Shown one piece after another: positions 33,680 through 42,943 of a stretch of 64,000 bases of DNA. Numbering within the stretch: position 1 is the first letter of the stretch; each line of letters opens with the position of its first letter. Under the pieces are notes generated by a model, which saw only the letters and a list, made by a program, of their open reading frames with translations, was not told where the DNA came from and did no database searches. Where the stretch lies: NCBI GenBank assembly GCA_949949005.1, contig CATLHM010000008.1:1-64000 (forward strand), written 5' to 3'. The DNA is from an uncultured Lachnospiraceae bacterium. GTDB lineage: Bacteria > Bacillota > Clostridia > Lachnospirales > Lachnospiraceae. The position numbers and the translations under genes were made by a program.

Positions 33680-35539
33680 TCAGCTTTCCATTTCCTTTTT
33701 GATTCTCTCCGCAATGGTTCCCGCGTCGATACCGATTTCCTGCTTAAGCTGCTCTACGTTTCCATGCTCCACATACTCGTCCGGTATGGTGATCTGCAAA
33801 AATCCGGCTTCCGTATGCAGTGCGTCTATGGCTGCCCTGATCTTTTCCCCATAGCCGCCGCTGGCAACATTTTCTTCCATGGACACCACCAGACGGTGAT
33901 TCTCGCAGGCCCATTTCACCGCCCTTAAGTCCACAGGCTTCACAAATCTGGCGTTGATCACACTGCACTTATATCCTTCCCTGTTCAGCAGCGCCTTTAC
34001 CTCCTCCGCGGTCTTCACCATGCTTCCCACCGCCATGAGGCAGATTTCCCCTTCCGCATAGAGAAGCTCCGCCTTTCCCAGCTCTATGGGACTGCGGTAT
34101 TCCTTAAGCCCTCCATAGGCCTCCCCTCTGGGATAACGGATTGCCACCGGGCCATCGAAGGATATGGCAAATTTCATCATATCGGAAAGCTCCCACTTGT
34201 TCTTCGGAGCCATAATGTGCATATTCGGAATCGAGGATAAATAAGACAGGTCAAAAATCCCCTGGTGAGTCTCCCCGTCGCTTCCTACCAGACCGGCTCT
34301 GTCGATGGCAAACACCACCGGAAGATTCTGGATGCATACGTCGTGAAGAATCTGATCGTAGGCCCTCTGCAAAAAAGAGGAATAAACAGCCACCACAGGC
34401 TTTAACCCTCCCGCCGCAAGTCCTGCCGCAAAGGTCACCGCGTGTTCCTCCGCAATACCCACATCAAAGAAACGATCCGGATACATGTTCCTGAAACGCT
34501 TAAGTCCGGTTCCGTCCGGCATGGCCGCCGTGATGGCCACCACCTTCTCATCCCTGGCCCCCAGCTTGGTCATGACGGTTGAAAAAATATCCGTATAGTT
34601 CGCCGTACTGCGCGGCTTGGTGGGAAGCCCTGTCTCAATGTCAAAGGGCTCTGCCCCATGGAACCTGGCCGGATGCCGCTCTGCCGGGCCAAAGCCCTTG
34701 CCCTTCTGGGTGATCACATGAACCAGCACTGCATTTCTGGTTCTCTTGGCCTCCTGAAGAACCTTGAGCATGGCAGGAATATTGTGCCCGTCCACAGGCC
34801 CTAAATAGGTGATCCCCATATCCTCAAAGAACATGCCCGGAACCACCAGGTGCTTGAAGCTGCTTTTCGCCTTCCGGATTCCCTCCACTACCCGCTCTCC
34901 GATGGGAATCTCCTTTAAAGTATTGTATACCCCTTCCTTGATGTCCAGATAGGCATTGGCTGTCCTGATGTTGTTCAGATACTTTGACATGCCCCCCACA
35001 TTCTCAGAAATGGACATATTGTTATCATTCAGCACAATAATAAAGTTTGTCTCCAGTTTTGCGGCATTATTCAGGGCTTCATAGGCCATGCCTCCGGTCA
35101 GGGAACCGTCCCCGATCACGGAAACTATGGTGTTGGATCCCCCCTGGATATCCCTTGCCTTCACCAGGCCGAGTCCTGCCGAAATGGAGGTGGAGCTGTG
35201 TCCCGTGTCGAAGCAATCGCACTCGCTCTCCTTGCGCTTGGGAAAACCACTCAGGCCTCCCTGCTTGCGCAGCTTCTCAAACCCCTCCCGCCTTCCGGTT
35301 AAAAGCTTGTGGGTGTAGGACTGATGACCTACATCCCAGATCAGCTTATCCTGGGGAAGATCCAAAAACAAATGGAGAGCCATGGTAAGCTCCACCGCTC
35401 CTAAATTTGACCCTAAATGCCCTCCGCTGCGGGAGATCTTTTCAATCAGGAAATCACGGATTTCCTGAGCAAGCTCCTGATAATCCGAAGGATCTACATT
35501 TTTGATATCATTGGCGCCTTTGATCATGTCAAGTAACAT
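33680..35539 (-). CDS. dxs: 1-Deoxy-D-xylulose-5-phosphate synthase
   Basis: Thiamine-diphosphate enzyme that condenses pyruvate and glyceraldehyde-3-phosphate, the entry step of the MEP isoprenoid pathway. About 619 residues from the start at 35539, the usual length. Seen are SRSGGHLGSNLGAVELTMALH with the catalytic His, the TPP box VIGDGSLTGGMAYEALNNA, and the transketolase domain with VGIAEEHAVTFAAGLA. The start at 35539 has AAGG upstream and matches the family; the extension to 35599 (20 extra basic residues) is not typical. It lies next to ispA, so precursor supply and chain elongation are grouped. Confidence 0.97.
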   Translation of the reverse strand: MLLDMIKGANDIKNVDPSDYQELAQEIRDFLIEKISRSGGHLGSNLGAVELTMALHLFLDLPQDKLIWDVGHQSYTHKLLTGRREGFEKLRKQGGLSGFPKRKESECDCFDTGHSSTSISAGLGLVKARDIQGGSNTIVSVIGDGSLTGGMAYEALNNAAKLETNFIIVLNDNNMSISENVGGMSKYLNNIRTANAYLDIKEGVYNTLKEIPIGERVVEGIRKAKSSFKHLVVPGMFFEDMGITYLGPVDGHNIPAMLKVLQEAKRTRNAVLVHVITQKGKGFGPAERHPARFHGAEPFDIETGLPTKPRSTANYTDIFSTVMTKLGARDEKVVAITAAMPDGTGLKRFRNMYPDRFFDVGIAEEHAVTFAAGLAAGGLKPVVAVYSSFLQRAYDQILHDVCIQNLPVVFAIDRAGLVGSDGETHQGIFDLSYLSSIPNMHIMAPKNKWELSDMMKFAISFDGPVAIRYPRGEAYGGLKEYRSPIELGKAELLYAEGEICLMAVGSMVKTAEEVKALLNREGYKCSVINARFVKPVDLRAVKWACENHRLVVSMEENVASGGYGEKIRAAIDALHTEAGFLQITIPDEYVEHGNVEQLKQEIGIDAGTIAERIKKEMES

Positions 35540-35631
35540 TTTATCTACCTTCTTTTCTTTCGTCCGCCCCTCTTTAGTGGATATTCCAACTGTCCGCATA
35601 AGCCGTAGCCCTAAATCTTTCTGTGTAGATC

Positions 35632-36531
35632 TTATTTTTCTCTGGAAATCAGGGCCAAAACAAGCTCCTCCAAAAATTCATTTCTTTGCGCAAAAGACTT
35701 CAGGATTCCAATTGCTTCTGTGGACATCCTCTTAACCTCTTTTTCGGAATCCTCTATTCCGTGCAGTGTCACATAAGTGAGCTTATGGTTTCGCTCATCG
35801 CTGCCCACAGGCTTACCCAAAACCTCCGGGCTGCTGGTCACATCCAAAATATCGTCCTGTATCTGGAAAGCGATCCCGATCAGATAAGCCGCCCGTTCCA
35901 TGGCATCCACCGCCTGCTTACCGGCTCCTGCCAAAATGGCCCCGATCATCATGGCCGCCTGAATCAAAGCGGCGGTTTTATTTTCGTGGATGAACAAGAG
36001 CTCTTCTTCTGTCACATGCGCCTTACTCTCTGCCTCCAGGTCGGCGCACTGTCCGCCGATCATGCCATAGATCCCTGCCTTGTGCCCAAGCACCTTAAGC
36101 GCCGATGCCGCCCTCTGCAGAGCGGCCGTATCCTGCGCCTCATCCAAGGCACGAAAAGCCGTCTCATAGGCCAGATTCAAAAGCCCATCCCCGGCAAGCA
36201 CCGCCATTCCCTCGCCGTAAACCTTCCAGGTGGTCCGCAGTCCCCTGCGGTATTCGTCATTGTCCATGGCGGGCAAATCGTCATGCACCAGCGAATAATT
36301 GTGAATCATCTCAAGAGCCGCCATAAAGGGCTCCACCAGCTCTCCCTCTCCGCCGAACAAAAGAAAGCTTTCCCTCATAAGCACAGGGCGCAGACGCTTC
36401 CCGCCTGCCGTCACGCTATAATTCATGGCCTCCCTCACCTTTTGGGAAAATCCCTCTTCCTCTGGCAGGTATTTTTTTAAAACCCCCTCAGCCTGGCTTA
36501 TCCTTTCATCCAGTGTTTCCTTAAAATTCAT
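35632..36531 (-). CDS. ispA: Polyprenyl (farnesyl/geranylgeranyl) diphosphate synthase
   Basis: Prenyl transferase of about 299 residues. The first Asp-rich motif is HDDLPAMDNDEYRRG and the second QIQDDILDV, with the GKRLRP box near the N-terminus. It builds short-chain isoprenyl diphosphates from IPP and allyl partners. The start at 36531 is chosen because GGAG lies 6 bases upstream; the ATG at 36543 is possible. Either start overlaps the 3' end of xseB, so the genes are translationally coupled. Confidence 0.94.
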   Translation of the reverse strand: MNFKETLDERISQAEGVLKKYLPEEEGFSQKVREAMNYSVTAGGKRLRPVLMRESFLLFGGEGELVEPFMAALEMIHNYSLVHDDLPAMDNDEYRRGLRTTWKVYGEGMAVLAGDGLLNLAYETAFRALDEAQDTAALQRAASALKVLGHKAGIYGMIGGQCADLEAESKAHVTEEELLFIHENKTAALIQAAMMIGAILAGAGKQAVDAMERAAYLIGIAFQIQDDILDVTSSPEVLGKPVGSDERNHKLTYVTLHGIEDSEKEVKRMSTEAIGILKSFAQRNEFLEELVLALISREK

Positions 36532-36739
36532 CGGTTTCTCCATTCTCGTTTAAAACCAGTACCTTTTTTTCCACCATATCAATGGATTGATTACATTGTT
36601 TGAGCAGTTCCATGCCGCTTTTGTAAAGCTGGAAGGATTCCTCCAGGGAAATATCCTCCTGCTCCAGGGCCTGCACTGTCTCTTCCAGCTTCTCAAAAGC
36701 CTCCTCCAGCTTCAGCTCCTTACTCTCATTGCTCTCCAT
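36521..36739 (-). CDS. xseB: Exonuclease VII small subunit
   Basis: Small helical protein of 72 residues with the family signature LEEAFEKLEETVQALEQEDISLEESFQLYKSGMELLKQC. It wraps the XseA subunit to form exonuclease VII, which degrades single-stranded DNA from both ends. It starts 6 bases after xseA and overlaps ispA. Confidence 0.95.
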   Translation of the reverse strand: MESNESKELKLEEAFEKLEETVQALEQEDISLEESFQLYKSGMELLKQCNQSIDMVEKKVLVLNENGETDEF

Positions 36740-36745
36740 CTTCGC

Positions 36746-37954
36746 CTATCCCTTTCTGCGCGGGTATATCCCTTTTACCTCCGCCTCCACTCTTCCGTTT
36801 TTTACATAGATGTGGAGCCGCTCTCCGATTGAAACCTTATTCACATCCGTAAAGGTTCTCCCCTCCTGGTCCGAGACATAGGAATATCCCTGACTTAGTT
36901 TGTCGAGGGGGGAAAGCCCCTTTAATTTTTCCACATAGATGGCAAGCCTGTGTCTGCTCCTTGTGATCCTGTCGTTGATGGCCGCCCCAAGCCTCTCCTC
37001 CAGGCCCATTGCATAGGTTCTGTTTTCCTTCACCTTACCCATGGGGCTATTGGCCTTAAGCCTGGCCTCCAGAGCCTGCAAATCCGCCCTGGACAGCCTG
37101 ATGCGTCCCTGGAGCTGCCTGTTTAAGGAGGATCTGATTCCCTCAAGCTTTGCCAGAAAAAGAGCAATATCACAGACCGCAAGCTCTGCCGCCGCAGAAG
37201 GGGTAGGAGCCCGTAAATCCGCCACATAATCTATGATGGTGGTGTCCACCTCATGCCCCACCGCCGATATCACCGGAACGCTACAGTCAAAAACCGCCTG
37301 AGCCACTGCCTCTTCATTAAAGGCCCACAAATCTTCTATGGAGCCGCCACCCCGCCCCACGATCATCACATCCACCTTTTGCCGCTCTAGTTCCTTTATT
37401 CCCTTTACAATACTGCCGGCAGCCGCCTCCCCCTGCACAATGGCAGGGTACAGGATGATCTGCACAAAAGGATTTCTTCGGGAAGCCACATTGATAATAT
37501 CCCTGACTGCCGCCCCGGTAGGCGCCGTCACCACTCCCAAAGTCCTGACAAACCAGGGAATGGGCTTTTTGTATTCGGAGGCAAACATTCCCCTCTCGAG
37601 AAGCTCCTGTTTCAGGCGCTCAAAACGCTCATAAAGGGCGCCTGCTCCGTCCTGAGTGATGCGCCTAGCATACATCTGATACTTGCCGTCCCGCTCATAT
37701 ACCTCAATGCTGCCTCTCACCACTACCTGCATTCCCTCTGCCATCCGGAATGCAAGGCCGGATCGGTTCCCGGCAAACATCACGCAGGCAATCGTTCCCT
37801 TTACATCCTTTAAGGTAAAATAAATATGTCCGGAAGAATGGTACTTGCAGTTACTGACCTCTCCCTTCACGGAAAGCTCCTGAAGCAAAAAATCCTGCGA
37901 GAACATATTTTTAATGTATGAATTTACCTGTCCAACCGTATAAATATTCTGCAT
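36746..37954 (-). CDS. xseA: Exonuclease VII large subunit
   Basis: Catalytic subunit of exonuclease VII, about 402 residues from the start at 37954 (MQNIYTVGQVNSYIKN, the family N-terminus). An N-terminal OB fold (LSVKGEVSNCKYHSSGHIYFTLKD) is followed by the catalytic domain with VVTAPTGAAVRDIINVASRRNP and DVMIVGRGGGSIEDLWAFNEE, then ISAVGHEVDTTIIDYVADLRAPTPSAAAE and a coiled region. The 19 codons upstream of 37954 are open but lie in a 13-base tandem repeat and are not part of the family sequence. GGAG precedes the chosen ATG. Confidence 0.95.
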   Translation of the reverse strand: MQNIYTVGQVNSYIKNMFSQDFLLQELSVKGEVSNCKYHSSGHIYFTLKDVKGTIACVMFAGNRSGLAFRMAEGMQVVVRGSIEVYERDGKYQMYARRITQDGAGALYERFERLKQELLERGMFASEYKKPIPWFVRTLGVVTAPTGAAVRDIINVASRRNPFVQIILYPAIVQGEAAAGSIVKGIKELERQKVDVMIVGRGGGSIEDLWAFNEEAVAQAVFDCSVPVISAVGHEVDTTIIDYVADLRAPTPSAAAELAVCDIALFLAKLEGIRSSLNRQLQGRIRLSRADLQALEARLKANSPMGKVKENRTYAMGLEERLGAAINDRITRSRHRLAIYVEKLKGLSPLDKLSQGYSYVSDQEGRTFTDVNKVSIGERLHIYVKNGRVEAEVKGIYPRRKG

Positions 37955-37973
37955 TCCGCTCTCCGCACTATAA

Positions 37974-38012
37974 CCCTGTGGGCATACCCTGTAGGCATAC
38001 CCTGTAGGCATA
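37974..38012. repeat. 13-bp tandem repeat, three copies
   Basis: CCCTGTGGGCATA followed by two copies of CCCTGTAGGCATA, directly upstream of the true xseA start. The unit is not a multiple of three, so it is unlikely to be selected as protein. Confidence 0.85.
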
Positions 38013-38066
38013 GTAATCAGGCCAGAGGGGCTCCCCTGTTATCCGGCAAAGTCTGTAGCAAGGCTA

Positions 38067-38474
38067 TTAAAGCCTCTGCGCAAATTTCGCCAGGACTCCG
38101 TTGACGAAGGAGGACGAAGATTCCTGTCCAAATTTTTTGGCCAGTTCTACCGCTTCATTGATCGCAACTCCTGTAGGTACTTCCTCATCGTACAATATCT
38201 CATAAACTGCCAGCCTTAAAATGGTGAGATCCACCTTGCCCATGCGCCCGGTTTCCCAGCCCTGTACCCGCTCGTTCAAGGCAGAGTCAATATCCTCCAG
38301 CTTATCCATGATTTTGTTGAATTTTTCACTGATCCGGGCATTATCTTCCTCCGCCCTGGAGTTTTCTTCATCCTCAAAGAAAAAGGCTTCCTGTTCGGCA
38401 ATTTCCTCCCTGGGATTAAACTCCACGCGGAACAGCAGCTTGAAGATTTGCTCTCTCATTTCTCTTCTGCTCAT
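38067..38474 (-). CDS. nusB: Transcription antitermination factor NusB
   Basis: RNA-binding helical protein of 135 residues that works with NusE (S10) in rRNA antitermination. The start [20 protein letters not shown] and the C-terminal [46 protein letters not shown] are the family pattern. An acidic insertion ([18 protein letters not shown]) makes the middle longer than usual. It sits between the Asp23 gene and xseA, a common Clostridia arrangement. Confidence 0.96.
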   Translation of the reverse strand: MSRREMREQIFKLLFRVEFNPREEIAEQEAFFFEDEENSRAEEDNARISEKFNKIMDKLEDIDSALNERVQGWETGRMGKVDLTILRLAVYEILYDEEVPTGVAINEAVELAKKFGQESSSSFVNGVLAKFAQRL

Positions 38475-38489
38475 TTAACCTGCCCCGTA

Positions 38490-38870
38490 TTATTTTTCTT
38501 TCTGCATACAAACCCCGGCAATGCGGATATCCACATCAGATACCTCCAGCCCGGTCATGTTCTCCACGGTTGATTTGACTTTTTCCTGGACTCTCTGGGA
38601 GATCGCCGGAATATTATAGCCATACTCCACAATCAGTGCAAGCTCCGCCTTCACCCTCTTGCCGATCACCTCCACCCTGACGCCTCTTGCCAGATTTTTC
38701 ACACCCATTCTGCTCTTAAGTTCGTTGCCGATATTCCCTGCCATGGCGGCAACGCCCTTCACATCGCTTGCCGCAAGCCCAGCGATCATTGCCACCACAT
38801 CATCCGCAATTTTCACCGTGCCAAGCTCCTCCCTCAGGATATGCATGTTCTGTTCTGTTGCTTTTTCCAT
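38490..38870 (-). CDS. Asp23/Gls24 family protein
   Basis: Protein of 126 residues of the Asp23/Gls24 (DUF322) family: IADDVVAMIAGLAASDVKGVAAMAGNIG, then GVRVEVIGKRVKAELALIVEYGYNIPAISQRVQEKVKSTVENMTGLEVSDVDIRIAGV. The family is linked to the cell envelope; in Clostridia this member regularly precedes nusB, but its role there is not defined. There is no signal peptide or membrane segment. The start is at the ATG at 38870; a half copy of the dispersed palindrome lies about 44 bases upstream. Confidence 0.93.
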   Translation of the reverse strand: MEKATEQNMHILREELGTVKIADDVVAMIAGLAASDVKGVAAMAGNIGNELKSRMGVKNLARGVRVEVIGKRVKAELALIVEYGYNIPAISQRVQEKVKSTVENMTGLEVSDVDIRIAGVCMQKEK

Positions 38871-38913
38871 AATCTATTCCCTTCTTTCCTATTGTTACCA
38901 GCTTCCATATTAT

Positions 38914-38930
38914 AATTCGTCGTTCACTAT
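38914..38930. repeat. Dispersed palindrome, degenerate half copy
   Basis: ATTCGTCGTTCACTAT resembles the right arm of the palindromes at 6345, 17774 and 31889. The left arm is not conserved, and the minus strand of this region has a TATAAT adjacent to it. Confidence 0.45.
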
Positions 38931-38980
38931 ATCATACCAAAAAAACCGATTTTTGCATAGCCCCAGCAGTAGAAATAAAT

Positions 38981-40273
38981 CTACAGCCAGAAGCTGAGAC
39001 TAAGCTGCTCCTCATTTTCCGCATAAGAGACAGTTCCCTCCTGGGTGTTCAGGTAATTAAAGATCCCCTGTTCCTCTATCAGATGCCTGATCATCTCGTC
39101 ATAAACCGTCAAATCCGCACATTTTAGCGTCACATAGGTGCTGCCCCGGGCATAGGACAATGCAAAGACCTCTCCTAATTTTTCTTTATCCACCTGGGTG
39201 AAATAAAGCCCTTCCCTGACGTAGTAATTATCTGTCATGGAATCACAGACCGGAACCGCCACGATAGGATCAATGATATGGGTTCTTGTGAGCTGGCTTG
39301 TGGTAACGCACAGATAATCGTAATTGATCGGCGGAATGCTTCCAATGGCCTGATCCGTGCTCCCTCCCACAATCTGATAGGATGCGTCACCCCAGGTGGT
39401 GTCTACATAATAATAGTTTCCGTCCAGCCTTACCAGATTCCAGGCATGTCCCTCCCCGCCGGAGACTCTTCCCATAATCAGGGCACACTCGACTCCCGCC
39501 CTTGCGAGAAGGTACTGTGTCGCCTTGGCATAGCCCTGGCATACGCTCTTGCGGTGGATAAAAACCGAGCAGATATTCTGGTTGTCTGGGACAGACGCAT
39601 CGTATTCCGTATGGTTTATAATATACTCGTAGATATACTTCACCTTCTCGTAATCTCCGAATCCTTCTTCCATACCGGAAAGGCATTCCTCCACATACTG
39701 AGAAATCTGGCCCTGGCGGAGCTGCGCTTCCTCCTTCGTTACATTGTAGGTTCCGGAGAAGGTGATCTTTCTGACCACCTCTCCTAAAGTGTATCTGGTA
39801 AAGGTATAGCCGTCCACATAAAAAATTTCGGGATGGTCGTTCAGCACACACTGAAAAACCTTTTCGATCTTATCCGCCTCCCTGCAGGACAGCGCCGTCC
39901 CTTCCCCAAACTCACTGAGAATTTTCAGGATCTCCGCATAGATCACCTGTTCCTCCTCATCCAGCCTGTCATAATGAAAAAGTCCCCTCTGCTGCTTCCG
40001 AAGCTGGGCCGTCTCCTCCGCAGAAATACCGGGAATCCCGTTTACCTCCTCAGGATCCGCCTCCTGTTTGGTTCCCTGGCCGGACTGCTCCTTACCGAAT
40101 TCTTCTAACCCCTCTCCGCCTGCTTCCTCCTGCTCCAGCGGCCCGGTTTCAAAGCTCTCCCTATTTAGTTGTGTCTCATTTTCGGCCGGCTTGTCCTGCC
40201 CTCCCGGATAATTACATCCTGCCAGCAACAGCATACAGGAGAAAAGCAAGCCAGCGATTCGTTTTATTCTCAT
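38981..40273 (-). CDS. Transglutaminase-like lipoprotein
   Basis: Exported lipoprotein of 430 residues. Signal and lipobox LLLAGC (Cys20) are followed by an acidic Gln/Glu-rich linker to about residue 90. The core is a transglutaminase/protease-like domain with Cys245 in [14 protein letters not shown], His276 in [13 protein letters not shown] and Asp291 in [10 protein letters not shown], so the catalytic triad is complete. Substrates are unknown; such domains in Firmicutes are often cysteine proteases or cell-wall associated. It lies between the Asp23 gene and prfC on the same strand. Confidence 0.85.
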   Translation of the reverse strand: MRIKRIAGLLFSCMLLLAGCNYPGGQDKPAENETQLNRESFETGPLEQEEAGGEGLEEFGKEQSGQGTKQEADPEEVNGIPGISAEETAQLRKQQRGLFHYDRLDEEEQVIYAEILKILSEFGEGTALSCREADKIEKVFQCVLNDHPEIFYVDGYTFTRYTLGEVVRKITFSGTYNVTKEEAQLRQGQISQYVEECLSGMEEGFGDYEKVKYIYEYIINHTEYDASVPDNQNICSVFIHRKSVCQGYAKATQYLLARAGVECALIMGRVSGGEGHAWNLVRLDGNYYYVDTTWGDASYQIVGGSTDQAIGSIPPINYDYLCVTTSQLTRTHIIDPIVAVPVCDSMTDNYYVREGLYFTQVDKEKLGEVFALSYARGSTYVTLKCADLTVYDEMIRHLIEEQGIFNYLNTQEGTVSYAENEEQLSLSFWL

Positions 40274-40345
40274 ACAATTTTTCGCCTATCAGCTCCCTAT
40301 CGAGGATGCATCCCTTAACCAATACTCTTCTATTGGCCGGGCCGC

Positions 40346-41974
40346 TTAGTTCCGCCCGAACTCCGAGAGCTCCAATCCCTTATTGCGATCCAGCGTCATC
40401 CCTACGCTCCACGGGTTGATAAATAAAAGAAGGGGATTGCCCTTTAAATCCTTTATTTTTTTCATGTCGGAGGTTCCTACCAGCTTGTCCAAATCAATCT
40501 CCTTGTTTTCGATCCACCTGATATGCTCATAAGGCAGATTTTCCAGCTTGATCTCCACATTGTACTCATTTTCCAGACGATATTTCAATACGTCAAACTG
40601 CAAAACGCCCACCACGCCTACAATAATCTCTTCCATACCGGTATTAAATTCCTGGAAAATCTGGATAGCCCCTTCCTGGGCGATCTGGGTGATTCCCTTG
40701 ACGAACTGTTTTCGCTTCATGGTATCCATCTGCCTTACCCTTGCAAAGTGCTCTGGGGCAAATGTGGGGATCCCTTCGTAGCTGAACTGTTCCCTGGGCA
40801 TACACAGGGTATCTCCGATCGAAAACTGCCCCGGGTCAAAAACACCGATAATATCTCCTGCGTAGGCCTGCTCCAATATCTTTCTCTCACTGGCCATGAT
40901 CTGCTGGGGCTGGGAGAGGCGCATAACCTTTCCTCCCTGTACATGCTTAACCTCCATACTGGCCTCATACTTGCCGGAGCAAATCCGCATGAAAGCGATT
41001 CTGTCCCTGTGGGCCTTATTCATGTTGGCCTGAATCTTAAACACAAAAGCGGAAAATTCGTGCTCTGTGGGAGAGATCATCCCAATATCCGCCCTCCTTG
41101 GAAGAGGCGTGGTAGTCATTTGAAGAAAATGCTGCAAAAAGAACTCAACACCAAAATTGGTGAGCGCTGACCCAAAAAACACGGGTGTCAAATCTCCTGC
41201 CTGAACCTGTGCAAGATCAAATTCCGCACTGGCCCCATCCAAAAGCTCGATCTCGTCTCTCAGTATATCCGCCGCTTCCTCTCCGATGGCGGCCAAAAGG
41301 CCTTCTCTGTCATCTGCCGGGATCTGAGTGCTCTCGCCCTCCTTGGTTCCCTTTTCCGTATCGGAATAGGTGATGACACATTTCCTTTCCCGGTCATAGA
41401 CTCCCTTAAACCTTTTACCGGAGCCTATGGGCCAGTTCACCGGACAGGTAGCGATCCCCAGCTCCTTTTCTATCTCGTCCAAAAGCTCAAAGGTATCATT
41501 GGCATCTCTGTCCAGCTTATTGATAAAGGTAAAAATGGGGATCTTGCGCATCACGCAGACCTTAAAGAGCTTACGGGTCTGGGCCTCCACTCCCTTGGAA
41601 GCGTCAATCACCATCACTGCCGAGTCTGCCGCCATCAGAGTACGGTAGGTGTCCTCCGAGAAATCCTGATGCCCCGGTGTGTCCAGAATATTAATGCAAA
41701 AATCATCATACTCAAACTGCAATACGGAGGAGGTGACAGAAATTCCCCTCTCCTTCTCGATCTCCATCCAATCAGACACGGCATGTCTCGCCGTGGCCTT
41801 CCCCTTAACGCTTCCTGCCAGATTGATGGCTCCTCCATAGAGCAGAAACTTTTCTGTCAGGGTAGTCTTGCCGGCGTCAGGGTGGGAGATAATGGCAAAC
41901 GTCCTTCTTCTGTTTATTTCATGTTCATAGCTATTCACGTATGTTTCCTCCGGATTCTTTAAAAGTATTTTCAT
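40346..41974 (-). CDS. prfC: Peptide chain release factor 3
   Basis: Translational GTPase of 542 residues that recycles RF1 and RF2 after termination. G1 is SHPDAGKTTLTEKFLL (30-45), G3 DTPGHQDFSEDTYRT, G4 FINKLDRDANDTFE, and the C-terminal domains match (RRADIGMISPTEHEFSAFVFKIQANM, and the late NLPYEHIRWI). It stands between the spoIIIA operon and the transglutaminase-like gene, away from other translation genes. An inverted repeat with 14-base arms lies just upstream of its start. Confidence 0.96.
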   Translation of the reverse strand: MKILLKNPEETYVNSYEHEINRRRTFAIISHPDAGKTTLTEKFLLYGGAINLAGSVKGKATARHAVSDWMEIEKERGISVTSSVLQFEYDDFCINILDTPGHQDFSEDTYRTLMAADSAVMVIDASKGVEAQTRKLFKVCVMRKIPIFTFINKLDRDANDTFELLDEIEKELGIATCPVNWPIGSGKRFKGVYDRERKCVITYSDTEKGTKEGESTQIPADDREGLLAAIGEEAADILRDEIELLDGASAEFDLAQVQAGDLTPVFFGSALTNFGVEFFLQHFLQMTTTPLPRRADIGMISPTEHEFSAFVFKIQANMNKAHRDRIAFMRICSGKYEASMEVKHVQGGKVMRLSQPQQIMASERKILEQAYAGDIIGVFDPGQFSIGDTLCMPREQFSYEGIPTFAPEHFARVRQMDTMKRKQFVKGITQIAQEGAIQIFQEFNTGMEEIIVGVVGVLQFDVLKYRLENEYNVEIKLENLPYEHIRWIENKEIDLDKLVGTSDMKKIKDLKGNPLLLFINPWSVGMTLDRNKGLELSEFGRN

Positions 41975-41983
41975 TTTCTCTTA

Positions 41984-42078
41984 CATATGGAAACAGGGGC
42001 TCTTTAATGGGGAATACAGGATATGATCCCCGCATCCGGGACAGGCGGCCTGTCTTTTGCGGCACCTGTTTCCATATG
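41984..42078. other. 95-bp inverted-repeat element, possible structured RNA or MITE
   Basis: Arms CATATGGAAACAGG (41984-41997) and CCTGTTTCCATATG (42065-42078) are perfectly complementary over 14 bases. The interior holds two more hairpins: GGGGA/TCCCC (about 42010-42031) and GACAGG CGG CCTGTC (42040-42054). It lies 10-104 bases upstream of the prfC start. No target-site duplication is obvious. It may be a leader RNA of prfC or a small non-autonomous element. Confidence 0.55.
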
Positions 42079-42184
42079 CTTTAAAGTAATCACTTTTTTC
42101 ATCAGGGTATCCCTTTCTCATTTTTATCCAATCATTTCATTTCCTGTAATAGGATACCACATTTTTCAAAATATAGCATTAAGA

Positions 42185-42928
42185 TTATTCTTCATTCAGG
42201 GTGCTGATTACAATTGCATCCGGCGTAACCCCGGTTTTGCGGATGATAATGTCCTCGATCTGGGCCCTTTGCGCCTCGGAAAGCTCCGCCGCATTGACCA
42301 CCACGTCTACCGATTCATCGGTAATGCTGACCACTACATCATCGAACCCCTTGCTCTCCAGCAGAATTTCCGCCGACGTTTCCTTCTCCGCAATGTCTGT
42401 GATCGCGATCATATTGTCTACCGCTTCCTGCTTCTGCTCTTCGCTGATATTGACATTGTTGATAATTTCAAGCAGGGTTTCCTTATTTTTGGCTCTGGTC
42501 TGTTCCTTTAAGAGTCTTGCCCCTGAAAGGGTATTTAAACTGCTGGCAGAGGTAAAAACCGCCTCCCCGGGAGTTTCCCCTTCTGAGAGCTGATTTTCCG
42601 TATTCTGCGCCAGATCTCCCGTCATATTTTCCGCAAGAACTTCTTCCATACTTTCATCCAGATAGTTTTCTTCCTGAAGCACCACCTCAGAGTCCAGGCT
42701 TTCAATGTCTCCGCCGGTGGCCTGCTCCATATCCTCATCGGATATCTCAAACAAAGCCGCCACATCCGTATCTGTCGTCTGGTCTGTTGCCACCACCGTG
42801 TCGGAGCCTGCCGTCATAATCTCTTCTTCCGTAATTCTGCTGCCGGCAAAATTCAGATAGCCGGCAACCGCAATCATGATTGCCAGAGCCGTGATCATAA
42901 TTTGATTCTTTTTCACCATATTCTTCAA
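42185..42928 (-). CDS. spoIIIAH: Stage III sporulation protein AH
   Basis: Mother-cell membrane protein of 247 residues that pairs with forespore SpoIIQ across the inter-membrane space (YscJ/FliF-like ring fold). It has one N-terminal membrane segment (ITALAIMIAVAGYLNFAG), an acidic linker (about 40-125), then the C-terminal ring-building domain (LLEIINNVNISEEQKQEAVDNMIAITD, ILLESKGFDDVVVSITDESVDVVVNA). It is the last gene of the spoIIIA operon. Confidence 0.94.
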   Translation of the reverse strand: MKNMVKKNQIMITALAIMIAVAGYLNFAGSRITEEEIMTAGSDTVVATDQTTDTDVAALFEISDEDMEQATGGDIESLDSEVVLQEENYLDESMEEVLAENMTGDLAQNTENQLSEGETPGEAVFTSASSLNTLSGARLLKEQTRAKNKETLLEIINNVNISEEQKQEAVDNMIAITDIAEKETSAEILLESKGFDDVVVSITDESVDVVVNAAELSEAQRAQIEDIIIRKTGVTPDAIVISTLNEE

Positions 42929-42943
42929 ATCCGTTTCTCCTTC

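Noticed and set aside
42079-42184. Terminator after spoIIIAH
   Set aside because: A GGTATCC/GGATACC repeat is present, but its loop is about 40 bases long and no T-run follows.
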